A stretch of 64,000 bases of DNA from an uncultured Chlorobiaceae bacterium (GCA_903994365.1 CAJEXL010000007.1:1-64000), one strand, 5' to 3'; positions 27,095-37,311 are shown, counted from the stretch's first letter. Program-made: numbers and translations. The notes: generated by a model not told the origin, from the sequence alone.

Positions 27095-28954
27095 TCAGTT
27101 TTTGTTCCGGTATGAGGCATACTCCTGAAGACTTTTGACGCCGAACTCCTGATGGCGTATACAGTCAATAGCCTGTACAGATGCCTCAGCCGCTTCGATG
27201 GTGGTCACAAACGGAACGTTGCTCAATACTGATGCTGCTCCAATAGCCTCTTCGTCGTGCAGCGCTTTTTCGCCTCTCGGGGTGTTGATAACAAAGTTGA
27301 TTTTGCCGTGCTTTATAATATCAAAGATGTTTGGGCGCCCCGGCTCCCCGACTTTAAAGACCTTTTTGCACTCTATACCGTTTTCTGTCAGAAATTCATG
27401 AGTGCCTGCTGTTGCGACAAGATCAAAGTCCATGCGGAAGAGCGCCTTTGCTATGGCAAGAATTCGCTGGTTTTTGTCCTGGTCATTGACGCTGATAAAG
27501 ACGACACCGGAGAGGGGAAGTTGCATGTTTGCGGCCTGATATGCCTTTGCAAATGCTTCAGGAAACTCGTCGGCAAGGCTCATCGCCTCTCCGGTTGAGC
27601 GCATTTCCGGACCCAGATAGACACCTGATTTGGCAAATTTGGAGAAGGGGAAGACCGGCTCCTTGATGGCCAGGTGCTTCATACCCAGTTCATCGCAATC
27701 TTTCAGATCGTACTCTTTGCGCAGGTCGCTGAGTTTTTCGCCAAGCATCACTCGTGTCGCTATTTTAACGACCGGGATGGCGGTTGCCTTGCCCACAAAA
27801 GGTACCGTTCTGCTTGCTCTTGGATTGACCTCAATGACGTAGACGCTCTCATTCTGTACGGCGTATTGAACATTCATCAGCCCCACTACCTTCAAATTTT
27901 CGGCAAGAGTTTTGGTATAAGCCTTCATCGTGGCAATCACCGTCTGGTTTATATTATAATAGGGAAGAATAGAGGTTGAGTCACCGCTGTGTATGCCTGC
28001 GGCCTCCACATGCTGCATAATGCCGCTGATGACGCAGTCTGTGGTGTCGGCTATGGCATCAATGTCGAATTCCACAGCAGTTTCAAGAAAACGGTCAATC
28101 AGCAGAGGATATTTTTCGGTAATAAAGAGCGCCTGATCGATATACTCTTTCAGTGAATCGTCGCTGTAGACAATTTTCATGGCACGTCCACCAAGCACGT
28201 AACTTGGTCTGACCAGTGCCGGGTAGCCAATTCTGCGCGTTATCTCCTTCGCCTCTTCAAGGCTTATTGCTGTACCATAAGCTGGATGCGGGATGTCGAG
28301 CTGTTCGAGAAGGGCACCGAATTTCTTCCGGTCTTCAGCCAGATCAATTCCCTTTGATGAGGTGCCGAGGATGGTGACACCAGCCTCGTGCAGTTTGGTC
28401 GAGAGCTTGAGTGGTGTCTGACCTCCAAAACTGACAATAACACCAAGAGGCTTTTCGTGCTCTATGATGCGAATGGTGTCTTCAAAGGTGAGTGGTTCAA
28501 AGTAGAGCTTGTCGGCAATATCGTAGTCGGTCGAAACAGTTTCGGGGTTACAGTTGACCATGATGGTCTCATAGCCCGCCTCTTTCAGTGCAAAGACCGC
28601 CTGGACACAACAGTAGTCAAACTCAATGCCCTGGCCGATTCGATTGGGGCCGCCACCAAGAATAATTACCTTTTTTCGGTCAGATGAGACTGATTCGTTC
28701 TCCTCCTCATAAGTGGAGTAGTGGTAGGGTGTCTTGGCATCAAACTCTGCAGCGCAGGTATCGACGGTTTTGAAGACAGACTCAATGCCGTAATGCTTCC
28801 TGAGAGCTCGTATGGAGGGCTCTGTGGTATTGAAAATATTGGCAAGCTGAAAATCGGAAAAACCGTTTTGCTTGGCTTGCAGCAGTCGGTCTGCAGGAAA
28901 TTTATGGGTAAGGTCAATAACCTCCTGCGTCAGGTCGGAAGCTTGAATGGTCAT
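27095..28954 (-). CDS. carB: Carbamoyl-phosphate synthase large chain, C-terminal section
   Basis: 619 residues, about half of a normal CarB (about 1,070). It begins in the oligomerisation/linker region (ELTQEVIDLTHKF-like helix), then the second ATP-grasp unit (KVIILGGGPNRIGQGIEFDY, MVNCNPETVSTDYD, ALVRPSYVLGGRAM, VIEVNPRASRTVPF). It ends with the MGS-like allosteric domain (VATAGTHEF, NTPRG). The first ATP-grasp half is missing and no remnant lies upstream to 29517, so it must be encoded elsewhere. Such split CarB proteins are known in Aquifex and methanogens. Confidence 0.88.
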   Translation of the reverse strand: MTIQASDLTQEVIDLTHKFPADRLLQAKQNGFSDFQLANIFNTTEPSIRALRKHYGIESVFKTVDTCAAEFDAKTPYHYSTYEEENESVSSDRKKVIILGGGPNRIGQGIEFDYCCVQAVFALKEAGYETIMVNCNPETVSTDYDIADKLYFEPLTFEDTIRIIEHEKPLGVIVSFGGQTPLKLSTKLHEAGVTILGTSSKGIDLAEDRKKFGALLEQLDIPHPAYGTAISLEEAKEITRRIGYPALVRPSYVLGGRAMKIVYSDDSLKEYIDQALFITEKYPLLIDRFLETAVEFDIDAIADTTDCVISGIMQHVEAAGIHSGDSTSILPYYNINQTVIATMKAYTKTLAENLKVVGLMNVQYAVQNESVYVIEVNPRASRTVPFVGKATAIPVVKIATRVMLGEKLSDLRKEYDLKDCDELGMKHLAIKEPVFPFSKFAKSGVYLGPEMRSTGEAMSLADEFPEAFAKAYQAANMQLPLSGVVFISVNDQDKNQRILAIAKALFRMDFDLVATAGTHEFLTENGIECKKVFKVGEPGRPNIFDIIKHGKINFVINTPRGEKALHDEEAIGAASVLSNVPFVTTIEAAEASVQAIDCIRHQEFGVKSLQEYASYRNKN

Positions 28955-29517
28955 GCAATCTCACTAGAATTTAAAAAGCTTCAGGATGGAGCATATAGAA
29001 CTGTGCATCAAGGTAACGATTCACCCCTTGATATAAAAACAGGTGCATTATACAAAAATGCCCATGCTTCTCAAAGTTGCTGTTTGTTTGTCAACACTCT
29101 TCTTTCATAAAACAGTTATTCCCACAAAACGCAGCTTTACCACCGAGGATGTTGAGATACTCACGGTGTGATGGTGCCCCGGCACCCGGGTGAGTTCTTC
29201 TTGCCAATTTTGTCAAGAGGCTTGGTTTTGACCCCAAGCTGAATTGGGGCTAAGAGAGACCCATCGCAAGATTATCTGGTTACGGCTTGCTAAACTGAGC
29301 TATATAATCCAGATAGACTGCGAGCGCGAAAAGAGTGCTGTGGAGGCTGAGCGTGAGTCGATCAAACTCAAGCAGATTGAGTATATATAACCATATTGGT
29401 CAAGTCTATCCCGGTTTTATGTCAGGAGCAACTGATTATATTTGGAAGGTATATTTTTTGGATCTGAAACATTGCTGCGGGATATCGAAATAATAATGTC
29501 GGATAGTGATAGTAAAT
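28955..29517. other. Gene-free stretch between carB and the hybrid kinase
   Basis: 563 bases without a convincing gene. A short open frame near 29290-29390 (ending ESIKLKQIEYI) has coding-like composition but no start codon and is broken upstream by stops, so it may be gene debris. A small hairpin (CCCCAA with TTGGGG) lies around 29233-29250. No known riboswitch was recognised. Confidence 0.5.
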
Positions 29518-32388
29518 ATGAATACAGATACGGAGAGACTGAAACTGATTTTAAGTACTTCAAATGAGGGGTATTGGGAGTGGAATCTGGCTACAGATCG
29601 GGTCTACCTGAGTCCATGGTTTTGCGAATTTACCGGTTACTCTTCGGATACTACGGAATTCGACACCGCATTTATGAAAATGATTATTCATCCCGATGAT
29701 CATCATAAATTTTTCCTGACGACACAAGATTTTTTTCAGGATAAAAAAGAGATGTCGATCATCACCTGCAGGATGATCTCGAAGAATGGTACGATTCGTT
29801 GGATAGAAAGTAGATGTAATATTGTAGAACATGAAAAAGGCGGCAACGTTATTCGTATGGTTGGTACTGTTGTTGATATCACTGACCGAAAGCAGGGGGA
29901 GGATGAACTTCTCAAGTTGAACCGTGCACTTCTGGCGATCAGCAATTGCAATCAGGCACTTCTTCATGCTGATAATGAAATGGAATTATTGCGTGATATT
30001 TGCAGCATTGTTGTTGAGGTCGGTGGATATCGTATGGCGTGGGTTGGTTATGCTGAAAATGATACTGAAAAAAGTGTCCGCCCGGTTGCTCAAGCCGGTT
30101 TCGAGGATGGTTATCTCGAAATGCTTATGATCTCCTGGGCAGATATTGGACGTTGGCGAAGTCCAGCAGGACGTGCAATTCGTACTGGCAAGCCATGCTC
30201 TAGCAAAAACATCTTATTAGACCCGGAATTTGAGTTGTGGTGTCATGAGGCAAAAAAGCGAGGTTATGCTTCCGCTCAGAGTTTGCCGCTGAAAGCTGAC
30301 GACAAGGTGTTTGGAGTATTATCTATTTATTCTCCTGTTTTGGATGCCTTCAATGCCGAGGAGACGAAACTTCTTGCGAATCTGGCTGATACTCTGGCGT
30401 ATGGTATTGCGATGTTACGAAATCGTAATGCACGGGAACTTGCTGAAGATGAGCAGCGTCAAAGTGAGGCTCGTTATCGGAGTTTGTTTCAGAACAAAAA
30501 AACTGTGATGCTGATCATTGATCCGAAGGATGGTATGATTATTGATGCCAATCCAGCAGCAGAAACATTCTATGGCTGGGAGCAGGCAGAACTTTGCCAG
30601 ATGAAAATCAGTCAGATCAACATGTTGACGGAGCAAGAGATAAAATCAGAAATGGAGCTGGCCCTCCACGAAAAACAAAATTGTTTTACCTTTCGCCATT
30701 GCCTGGCTGATGGTTCAGCCCGCGATGTCGAAGTTTTCAGCGCTCCTATTACACTCGCAGGGAGATCTCTGCTTTATTCCATTATTAATGATATTACTGA
30801 GCGTAAGGAGTTTCAGGAGGCGCTTCTTGCGGGTAATAAAGGGATTCGTCTTATTATGGCGGCTACCAATACAGGAATATGGGAGATTGAGCCCAGCGGA
30901 AATACCAATATTTGGTCAGATGAATTATGGCGGCTCTATGGACTCGAACCGCATAGTTGTGAACCTTCACTTGAAAACTGGCTAAACACCATTATTCCCG
31001 AAGATAGGGCGAAGGTTGAGCAAGCCGTCAGAGAAGCAGTACAAACAGGTGTTGAATTCAACAGTATATGGCGAACTCGTGATGCTGATGGAAACGTCCG
31101 TTGGTTGATGTCCAAAGGGAATTCGGTTAAAGATTCCGAAGGCAAGGTGTCTCTTTATTTAGGAATAGTTCTTGATATTACTGAGCGAACAAGGGAGGAA
31201 GAGAAAAAACAGAAATTAGAATCACATCTGCGTAAATCACAGCGTATTGAAACTATTGGAATCCTTGCTGGCGGTATTGCGCATGATCTTAACAACATCC
31301 TGACTCCTATTCTTGGCTATGCTGAACTTGGGATGTTAGAGCTGGCAGTAGAAGAAACACAATATGAATATTTCAGTGAAATCGGTCAGGCCGTTATGCG
31401 TGCCCAGAGCCTTGTTTCACAAATTCTTCTCTTCAGCAGGGCTCAGGAGGGTACGCCGACTATCGTCAGTGTTGAAGCTGTTCTTGCTGAAGCGCTGAAG
31501 CTTCTCCGTCCCTCAATACCAGCTACGATCACGATTGAACAGCATATCGACAAGAGTTGCAGGAACATTCTCGCCGATTCATCACAAATTCATCAGGTGA
31601 TTGTCAATCTTTGCACCAATGCATTTCAGGCAATGGAAGAATTTGGGGAATTGCTGACAATTGAGCTCAAAGAGGTTACTCCTCGTACTGACCTCCAAAA
31701 ACAGCATCTTGATCTTCAGGGAGAAACCTATTTACAGATGAATATTTCAGATAGCGGAACAGGGATGGATGATGCTACCATGGAACGTATATTTGAGCCT
31801 TTTTTTACTACAAAATCGGTTAATAAAGGGACTGGGCTTGGACTTTCCGTTGTTCATAGCATAATCTCAAATTTAAAGGGGAAGATTTGCGTTGAGACAC
31901 AGTTGGGAAAAGGAAGCACATTCCGCGTGTATCTTCCGGTCGTTAATGATCAGATTGTAACAACCACGATTAAAGAGATTTCGGGGAAGGGATCCGGGTG
32001 CATACTCTTGGTTGATGACGATCCAGCTTTGCTCCGAGTGATGACGAAAATGATTATCAAAATTGGTTTTACAGTACAGGCGCTAACCTCTCCGCTGCAG
32101 GCAGTAGAACTGTTCACGCAGAATCCTGCAAAATTTGACCTTCTCATTACCGACCTGACTATGCCTGAAATGACCGGAATCGAGCTTGCCGAAGAATTGC
32201 ACAAAACCGAAGCCAAGATACCGGTTATCCTGATGACTGGTTATGGAAAGGATATTGATCCCGCGATGATTGGCCATTGTTATGGCATAAGCCAATTTCT
32301 GAAAAAGCCAGTGAAGCTGACAGATATGGTTGTAGCTATAAATGAGTTGTTGCCCGGCAACCATGCCGCATCGAATTCGGCATCTTAG
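29518..32388 (+). CDS. PAS-GAF hybrid sensor histidine kinase with C-terminal receiver
   Basis: About 956 residues, soluble (no membrane helix or signal peptide). Order: PAS (about 1-130, YWEWNLATDRV), GAF (about 150-305, ICSIVVEVGGYRMAWVGY), PAS (about 319-430, LIIDPKDGMIIDANPA), PAS (about 440-565, WRLYGLEPHSCEP), HisKA with GGIAHDLNN (His near 588), HATPase (NLCTNAFQAM, SDSGTGMD, GTGLGLSVVHS) and a receiver (ILLVDDDPAL, phospho-Asp in LLITDLTMPEM near 878). The ATG at 29518 is preferred to a GTG at 29506. The signal is unknown; the GAF domain could bind a small ligand. The OmpR-type regulator 240 bases downstream could be a partner. Confidence 0.9.
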   Translation: MNTDTERLKLILSTSNEGYWEWNLATDRVYLSPWFCEFTGYSSDTTEFDTAFMKMIIHPDDHHKFFLTTQDFFQDKKEMSIITCRMISKNGTIRWIESRCNIVEHEKGGNVIRMVGTVVDITDRKQGEDELLKLNRALLAISNCNQALLHADNEMELLRDICSIVVEVGGYRMAWVGYAENDTEKSVRPVAQAGFEDGYLEMLMISWADIGRWRSPAGRAIRTGKPCSSKNILLDPEFELWCHEAKKRGYASAQSLPLKADDKVFGVLSIYSPVLDAFNAEETKLLANLADTLAYGIAMLRNRNARELAEDEQRQSEARYRSLFQNKKTVMLIIDPKDGMIIDANPAAETFYGWEQAELCQMKISQINMLTEQEIKSEMELALHEKQNCFTFRHCLADGSARDVEVFSAPITLAGRSLLYSIINDITERKEFQEALLAGNKGIRLIMAATNTGIWEIEPSGNTNIWSDELWRLYGLEPHSCEPSLENWLNTIIPEDRAKVEQAVREAVQTGVEFNSIWRTRDADGNVRWLMSKGNSVKDSEGKVSLYLGIVLDITERTREEEKKQKLESHLRKSQRIETIGILAGGIAHDLNNILTPILGYAELGMLELAVEETQYEYFSEIGQAVMRAQSLVSQILLFSRAQEGTPTIVSVEAVLAEALKLLRPSIPATITIEQHIDKSCRNILADSSQIHQVIVNLCTNAFQAMEEFGELLTIELKEVTPRTDLQKQHLDLQGETYLQMNISDSGTGMDDATMERIFEPFFTTKSVNKGTGLGLSVVHSIISNLKGKICVETQLGKGSTFRVYLPVVNDQIVTTTIKEISGKGSGCILLVDDDPALLRVMTKMIIKIGFTVQALTSPLQAVELFTQNPAKFDLLITDLTMPEMTGIELAEELHKTEAKIPVILMTGYGKDIDPAMIGHCYGISQFLKKPVKLTDMVVAINELLPGNHAASNSAS

Positions 32389-32552
32389 TTTTTTTGCTCA
32401 CACCGTTGCTCTTTCTTGCCTGGGATCAGGCAGTGAGGGACAACGATGTGATAACGGATTCGACTTTGGCGGATACTCTTATGGATCTGACGGCTGTACG
32501 GCTGTATCGGATTGACTTCGATAAAGATACGCTGATGAGAGGGAAGTACTAA
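32389..32552 (+). pseudogene. Possible C-terminal gene remnant
   Basis: Between the hybrid kinase and the response regulator is an open frame with coding-like composition (TLADTLMDLTAVRLYRID, ending DTLMRGKY at 32552). It has no ribosome site and the only ATG gives about 22 residues. I do not recognise it. It may be the tail of a deleted gene. Confidence 0.25.
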
Positions 32553-32627
32553 TTTTTTTTATATTGCATTATCAATAAAATTCACTCTGAATCGGGTGGT
32601 GTACTTTATGCTCCTAAATTTTCACTC

Positions 32628-33383
32628 ATGGTTGTAAGCAATCCACAAGCGCCTGTAACTGGCAGGGTGATCGTTGCAGAGGATGACTTGCCTATTCGTA
32701 ACTGTATAGTGAAATATCTGACGTTTATTGGATATGAGGTGACGGGAGTTGGTTCAGCGTTGGAGTTCTATCAGAATCTTGCAATATACTCTTATCAGGT
32801 TGCAATTCTCGATATCGGCTTGCCTGACCAGAGTGGAATTGCACTCTGCGAATACTTACGAAACAATACGGATTTGCGGATTATCATGTTAACCGGACAT
32901 GCAACGATTGAAGACAAACTTGCTAGCTACAACTCCGGAGCCGATATATACCTTGTGAAACCGGTCGATTTCCGGGAGCTTTCAGCTTCAATCAGTAATC
33001 TTTTAAGACGGTGTGACATCGTTCAGCAAGCTCCTCAGCAGCAACTACTGGCAAGTGAAGGCAAATTTGTATCGGTAAAGAATAAAAGGCCGTGGCTGCT
33101 TGATCGTGTCGAGTGGTCTCTTTATAATCCGGATGACAAGATGATCAAGCTCACCTCAAAAGAGTTTGAATTTATGAATTGTTTTATTTCGAATAGCCAT
33201 AAAAATATTACCCGTAAGGAGATAATGAGTATTCTCGATTATGAGTATAACGAATACGGCAAGCGAGCACTTGAGTCATTGGTTCACCGCCTGCGCCAGA
33301 AAATAGACCTTGATGGTTTGTCTCCTATAAAAACTGTGTTTGGTGTAGGGTTCAACTTTGCAGAAGAGCTTCTCGCCAAGTAA
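32628..33383 (+). CDS. OmpR-type response regulator
   Basis: 251 residues. Receiver domain with VIVAEDDLPIRNC, phospho-acceptor Asp at about 62 (AILDIGLPDQSG), a MLTGHAT switch strand and LVKPVDF (Lys). The C-terminal winged helix has LTSKEFEFMNCFI, KNITRKEIM, SLVHRLRQKI and IKTVFGVGFNF. It is probably a DNA-binding transcription factor driven by a kinase such as the hybrid kinase upstream. Confidence 0.88.
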   Translation: MVVSNPQAPVTGRVIVAEDDLPIRNCIVKYLTFIGYEVTGVGSALEFYQNLAIYSYQVAILDIGLPDQSGIALCEYLRNNTDLRIIMLTGHATIEDKLASYNSGADIYLVKPVDFRELSASISNLLRRCDIVQQAPQQQLLASEGKFVSVKNKRPWLLDRVEWSLYNPDDKMIKLTSKEFEFMNCFISNSHKNITRKEIMSILDYEYNEYGKRALESLVHRLRQKIDLDGLSPIKTVFGVGFNFAEELLAK

Positions 33384-33583
33384 GTCAGTATGACAAAGCC
33401 GTTTGAAATATCCAGAGAACTTGTCTGGATATCGTATCAGCGGGCAGGCTACCCCGCTGATCTGTTCTGCACGCGTATCCACCGGTTAGTTCGGTGTGTT
33501 GCTACTTTGTTCTTTTGACATAATTGCTACTGTTTTATGGCTTTATCGACTTTTTTTATAAAGATATACTCCTGTTTTCACCA

Positions 33584-33856
33584 TTATCCGACCCAATACT
33601 CATATCCTTGCAGTGTGCCTTCAAATGGATATCCTAGCCCATTTCGGCTTGATAAATAGGAGTAAAAACCACTAATTTTATCGCAATATTCGCCACCATT
33701 ATGCTTTTGTGCTGGTATCTCCTGACTGACGCTCTTTAGATCTTCAAAGTTGGACGAAAATCCCCGGTACAGGATGAAATTTGCTACACTGTCACGAAGA
33801 CTGGCATCAGATTTGAGCTTTTCAGTGATTACCTTTTTTGCAAGATCATTTGACAT
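33584..33856 (-). CDS. Small peptide with leader-like N-terminus and GG motif
   Basis: 90 residues, not firmly recognised. A strong GGAGG ribosome site lies 10 bases before the ATG at 33856, so it is likely real. The N-terminus (KLKSDASLRDSVANF, GFSSNFEDLKSV) resembles Nif11-type leader peptides only loosely, and the spacing between the two parts is shorter than in that family. After it comes KHNGGEYC, a double-glycine site that could separate leader from a roughly 34-residue Tyr/Gly/Ser-rich tail with one Cys, ending GYEYWVG. No modification or export gene is adjacent. Confidence 0.5.
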   Translation of the reverse strand: MSNDLAKKVITEKLKSDASLRDSVANFILYRGFSSNFEDLKSVSQEIPAQKHNGGEYCDKISGFYSYLSSRNGLGYPFEGTLQGYEYWVG

Positions 33857-34065
33857 AATAAAATATCCTCCACACTTTGTTCGGATATTGCAACGTAAGG
33901 AGATCAAACGTTGGTACTGGTATTGATTCAGAAAACATTTACTCCCATTGATCCGAAATGGAGGAAAAAATTATCTTTGCAATCTGTGACACCTTTATTT
34001 TTATAGGGCTGCTGACTTAATTCCGTCACAAAAATAATAATACGTTGAAGTCGATTCATGCACAA

Positions 34066-34095
34066 CCTGCAAATTCCTGCAAATTCCTGCAAATC
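34066..34095. repeat. Three tandem copies of a 10-base unit
   Basis: The unit CCTGCAAATT occurs twice perfectly and a third time with one changed last base. It is a short intergenic tandem repeat that could vary in copy number. Confidence 0.85.
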
Positions 34096-34182
34096 CATTC
34101 TTAAAAAATACGTAGTCGTTTGGTGATCGCTGATAATTGCTGTTTACGGTAGTTAACAATCTTCATAGTCAGTACCGATTGT

Positions 34183-34329
34183 GTGTATTGCAAGTTAAGC
34201 AACAGCGCAGAACACTGTGAGAAAAAGGGTGTATCGCCCTATGTCAATAGCGCCTCAATCGACGAGATAAGAGACGGGACATTCAAGAGCTGTGAAGTCA
34301 AGTGTTCCGAAAAAAAGTGTGACACCTAA
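34183..34329 (+). other. Cys-rich short open frame, doubtful
   Basis: 48 codons from a GTG with no clear ribosome site. Six cysteines are visible if the frame is read from just before the GTG (DCVYCK, EHCEKK, SCEVKC, KKCDT), a spacing that could bind zinc. There is no ATG, and the frame is closed by TAG upstream. It may be a fragment of a zinc-binding protein or chance. Confidence 0.2.
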
Positions 34330-34650
34330 GCAGCTAAGTATCTTCGAGGTGAATAGATAAACGGGTATGAATGATCAGTTGATCAGTAACTTTGATGGTT
34401 CGTTCTTTCTCAGGGTTTCGACAGTTTTGGGGTAATTGGCTATGTAAGGATAGATGGCTCTTTTTTCATGTTATTTGCTTCATTTTTTGTCAAGATAGCA
34501 CCTGCATATCAGTTACTCATATATCATAAAACGCAATGTTGGGAGTTAACACTCTTCTTTTTTTGCCCTCTCGAAATTGGGTAAGGATTTTTTTACATTA
34601 CCCTCCTGTTCGTGTACTTTCTGGTTTGCAAAAAGGTGTAATCAACATGT

Positions 34651-35910
34651 ATGCATAAAAAGATTTTTGACTCTATTGACGAAGCTCTTGAAGATATCCG
34701 TCAAGGGAAGCTTGTTATGGTGATTGATGACGAGGATCGTGAAGATGAGGGTGATTTTATTGGAGCTGCAGACCGGGTCACAACAGAGATGATAAATTTT
34801 ATCACCAGGGAGGCGAGAGGTCTTCTTTGTGTGGCGGTAACGATGGCCAGGGCGAAAGAGTTGCAGCTTGATCCGATGGTGCAGAGGAATACCTCACAGC
34901 ATGAGACCAATTTTACGGTATCGGTTGATGCGATAGCCGAGGGTGTTACTACGGGGATCTCTGTTTATGACCGTACCATGACGATCAAGATGCTTGGTGA
35001 CCTCTCAACGCAGGCGGATGATTTCTCTCGTCCGGGCCATATTTTCCCTCTCAGGGCTATGGATGGTGGCGTTCTCAGGCGTGTAGGACATACTGAAGCA
35101 GCCGTTGATCTTGCCCGGCTTGCTGGATGTACCCCGGTTGGATTGCTCTGTGAAATTCTCAATGATGATGGAAGTATGGCCCGGCTTCCTGAACTGATCA
35201 AGCTCAAGGCGAAATTTGGGCTGAAGCTTATTACGATCAAAGAGCTTGTTGCCTACCAGATGAAGCGCAACAAGCTTGTGCAACGGGCGGTTGAATCAAG
35301 ACTTCCCACGGCTTATGGGGAGTTCAGGCTTATAGCCTACGAATCATTCACCGACCAGCATAACCATATCGCCTTCGTGAAAGGGGATGTGACTACGGAT
35401 GAACCGGTGCTTGTCAGAGTTCACTCGCAGTGTGCTACTGGTGATACGTTTGCATCGCTGCGTTGCGATTGTGGCAACCAGCTTGCCTCAGCTCTCACCA
35501 TGATAGAGAAAGAGGGTCGAGGCGTGTTAATCTATCTCATGCAGGAGGGGCGTGGCATCGGTCTGATCAACAAACTGAAAGCCTATAATCTTCAGGATGA
35601 GGGGTTCGATACGGTTGAGGCCAATGAAAAGCTTGGATTCAAAGCCGATCTTCGCGACTACGGCATTGGTGCCCAGATTCTCAAAGATCTTGGGGTAAAA
35701 AAAATGAGGCTTTTGACTAATAATCCGAAGAAAGTGGTTGGGCTTGAGGGGTATGGCCTCGAAATTGTTGAGAGGCTCTCACTCGAAATTGCTCCCAATC
35801 CGATGAACAAGAGTTATCTCGATACAAAACGCGACAAGCTTGGCCATATGATCGGCTGCTCTTGTGGCACCGCAAGCCATTCTATTGAAAGTACAATTTC
35901 AAACTTGTAA
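34651..35910 (+). CDS. ribBA: Bifunctional DHBP synthase / GTP cyclohydrolase II
   Basis: 419 residues with two riboflavin enzymes fused. The RibB half (about 1-205) has [18 protein letters not shown] and [10 protein letters not shown]. The RibA half has the zinc ligands in [19 protein letters not shown] and the [11 protein letters not shown] and [10 protein letters not shown] motifs. The fusion order RibB-RibA is usual. It is followed 29 bases later by glyA on the same strand. No riboswitch was recognised in the leader. Confidence 0.95.
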   Translation: MHKKIFDSIDEALEDIRQGKLVMVIDDEDREDEGDFIGAADRVTTEMINFITREARGLLCVAVTMARAKELQLDPMVQRNTSQHETNFTVSVDAIAEGVTTGISVYDRTMTIKMLGDLSTQADDFSRPGHIFPLRAMDGGVLRRVGHTEAAVDLARLAGCTPVGLLCEILNDDGSMARLPELIKLKAKFGLKLITIKELVAYQMKRNKLVQRAVESRLPTAYGEFRLIAYESFTDQHNHIAFVKGDVTTDEPVLVRVHSQCATGDTFASLRCDCGNQLASALTMIEKEGRGVLIYLMQEGRGIGLINKLKAYNLQDEGFDTVEANEKLGFKADLRDYGIGAQILKDLGVKKMRLLTNNPKKVVGLEGYGLEIVERLSLEIAPNPMNKSYLDTKRDKLGHMIGCSCGTASHSIESTISNL

Positions 35911-35939
35911 ACTTCCGTCAGGAAAAGGGCTGAAAGACG

Positions 35940-37256
35940 ATGGATACCGACATTCTTCAGAGGCAGGATAAAGAGATCTTTGAGGCAATTGCCAATGAGA
36001 CGAGGCGTCAGACCGAAACACTTGAGCTTATTGCTTCGGAAAATTTCACCAGCCGTGCAGTCATGCAGGCCTGCGGGTCGGTGATGACCAACAAATATGC
36101 CGAGGGCTATCCCGGAAAGCGCTATTATGGCGGTTGTGAATGCGTTGATGTGGCTGAAAACCTTGCTCGTGACAGGGCAAAACAGCTCTTCGGTTGCGAC
36201 TACGTTAATGTTCAGCCACACTCCGGTTCAAGTGCCAATATGGCAGTGCTCTTTGCCGTTTTAAAGCCTGGAGACACCATCATGGGTCTTGATCTCTCCC
36301 ATGGAGGGCATCTGACTCATGGCAGCTCCGTTAATTTTTCCGGTCAGATGTTTGATGCACACTCTTACGGTGTTGATCCCAAGAGCGGCTGTATTGACAT
36401 GAACAAGGTTGAGGAGCTTGCCCTGCAAGTTCGTCCGAAACTGATTATCTGCGGTGCAAGTGCCTATTCACAGGGGTTTGACGTAAAGGCATTCAGGGTG
36501 ATTGCTGACAAGGTTGGTGCGTTTTTGATGGCTGATATCGCTCATCCAGCGGGGTTGATTGCTGCCGGTTTTCTGGGTAATCCTATTCCGCATTGCCATT
36601 TTGTTACCACCACAACCCACAAGACCCTTCGCGGGCCAAGGGGTGGCATGATTATGATGGGCTCCGATTTTGAGAACCCCATGGGTATTACCATCAAAAC
36701 CAAAAGTGGTTCCCGCCTTAAAATGATGTCGGAGGTGATGGATGCCGAGGTTATGCCTGGCATTCAGGGAGGCCCACTGATGCACATCATTGCCGGAAAG
36801 GCTGTGGCGTTTGGAGAAGCATTGCAGCCATCATTCAGGGAGTACGCTGGCCAGGTTATCAAAAATGCGGCGGTTATGGCTGAGAGATTTATAGAGCTTG
36901 ATTACAATATTGTTAGTGGTGGCACGAAAAACCATCTTATGCTTCTTGATTTACGTAACAAAAATATTACAGGCAAGGTGGCCGAAAATCTTCTGCACGG
37001 TGCAGGGATTACGGTGAACAAGAACATGGTGCCTTTTGATGACAAATCTCCTTTTGTCACCAGCGGTATTCGTATTGGAACTCCTGCCATGACGACAAGA
37101 GGCATGAAAGAGAGTGAGAGTAGAACGATTGCAGAGTTGATTGACAGGGTGATCTCCTCTGCGGAAAAGCCGGATAGTGATAACATCTGCCAGGCTGTAA
37201 GGGAGGAGATACGGGTGCTCTGCATGAATAATCCTGTCGAAGGATACAGCGTGTAA
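35940..37256 (+). CDS. glyA: Serine hydroxymethyltransferase
   Basis: 438 residues. The PLP-lysine motif [15 protein letters not shown] is intact, as are the N-terminal [13 protein letters not shown] and GSSANMAV segments. It interconverts serine and glycine and supplies one-carbon units. A CAGGAAAAGGG ribosome site precedes the ATG at 35940. It follows ribBA closely. Confidence 0.96.
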   Translation: MDTDILQRQDKEIFEAIANETRRQTETLELIASENFTSRAVMQACGSVMTNKYAEGYPGKRYYGGCECVDVAENLARDRAKQLFGCDYVNVQPHSGSSANMAVLFAVLKPGDTIMGLDLSHGGHLTHGSSVNFSGQMFDAHSYGVDPKSGCIDMNKVEELALQVRPKLIICGASAYSQGFDVKAFRVIADKVGAFLMADIAHPAGLIAAGFLGNPIPHCHFVTTTTHKTLRGPRGGMIMMGSDFENPMGITIKTKSGSRLKMMSEVMDAEVMPGIQGGPLMHIIAGKAVAFGEALQPSFREYAGQVIKNAAVMAERFIELDYNIVSGGTKNHLMLLDLRNKNITGKVAENLLHGAGITVNKNMVPFDDKSPFVTSGIRIGTPAMTTRGMKESESRTIAELIDRVISSAEKPDSDNICQAVREEIRVLCMNNPVEGYSV

Positions 37257-37281
37257 CCGAGATATCTGGTTGTTTACTCAT

Positions 37282-37307
37282 CTCCCTGCCCTGTTTTTGG
37301 CAGGGAG
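37282..37307. terminator. Hairpin between convergent glyA and dnaG
   Basis: A perfect 9-bp stem (CTCCCTGCC with GGCAGGGAG) with an eight-base T-rich loop lies in the 55 bases between the two stops. The T tract after the stem is weak in both directions, so it is a probable shared but non-canonical terminator. Confidence 0.6.
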
Positions 37308-37311
37308 AGGG

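Larger units (their letters stand above)
33857..34650. other. Gene-poor 0.8-kb interval upstream of ribBA
   Basis: No convincing gene over 794 bases. Seen here: three 10-base tandem repeats (34066-34095), two direct copies of TGTGACACCT (33985-33994 and 34318-34327), and a Cys-rich frame without ATG (34183-34329, GTG start possible, ending CEVKCSEKKCDT). A GGGTAA/TTACCC pair lies about 70-100 bases before ribBA. No FMN riboswitch conserved core was found. It looks like eroded accessory DNA. Confidence 0.5.

Noticed and set aside
34430..34650. FMN riboswitch before ribBA
   Set aside because: None of the conserved RFN core segments could be found in the leader.
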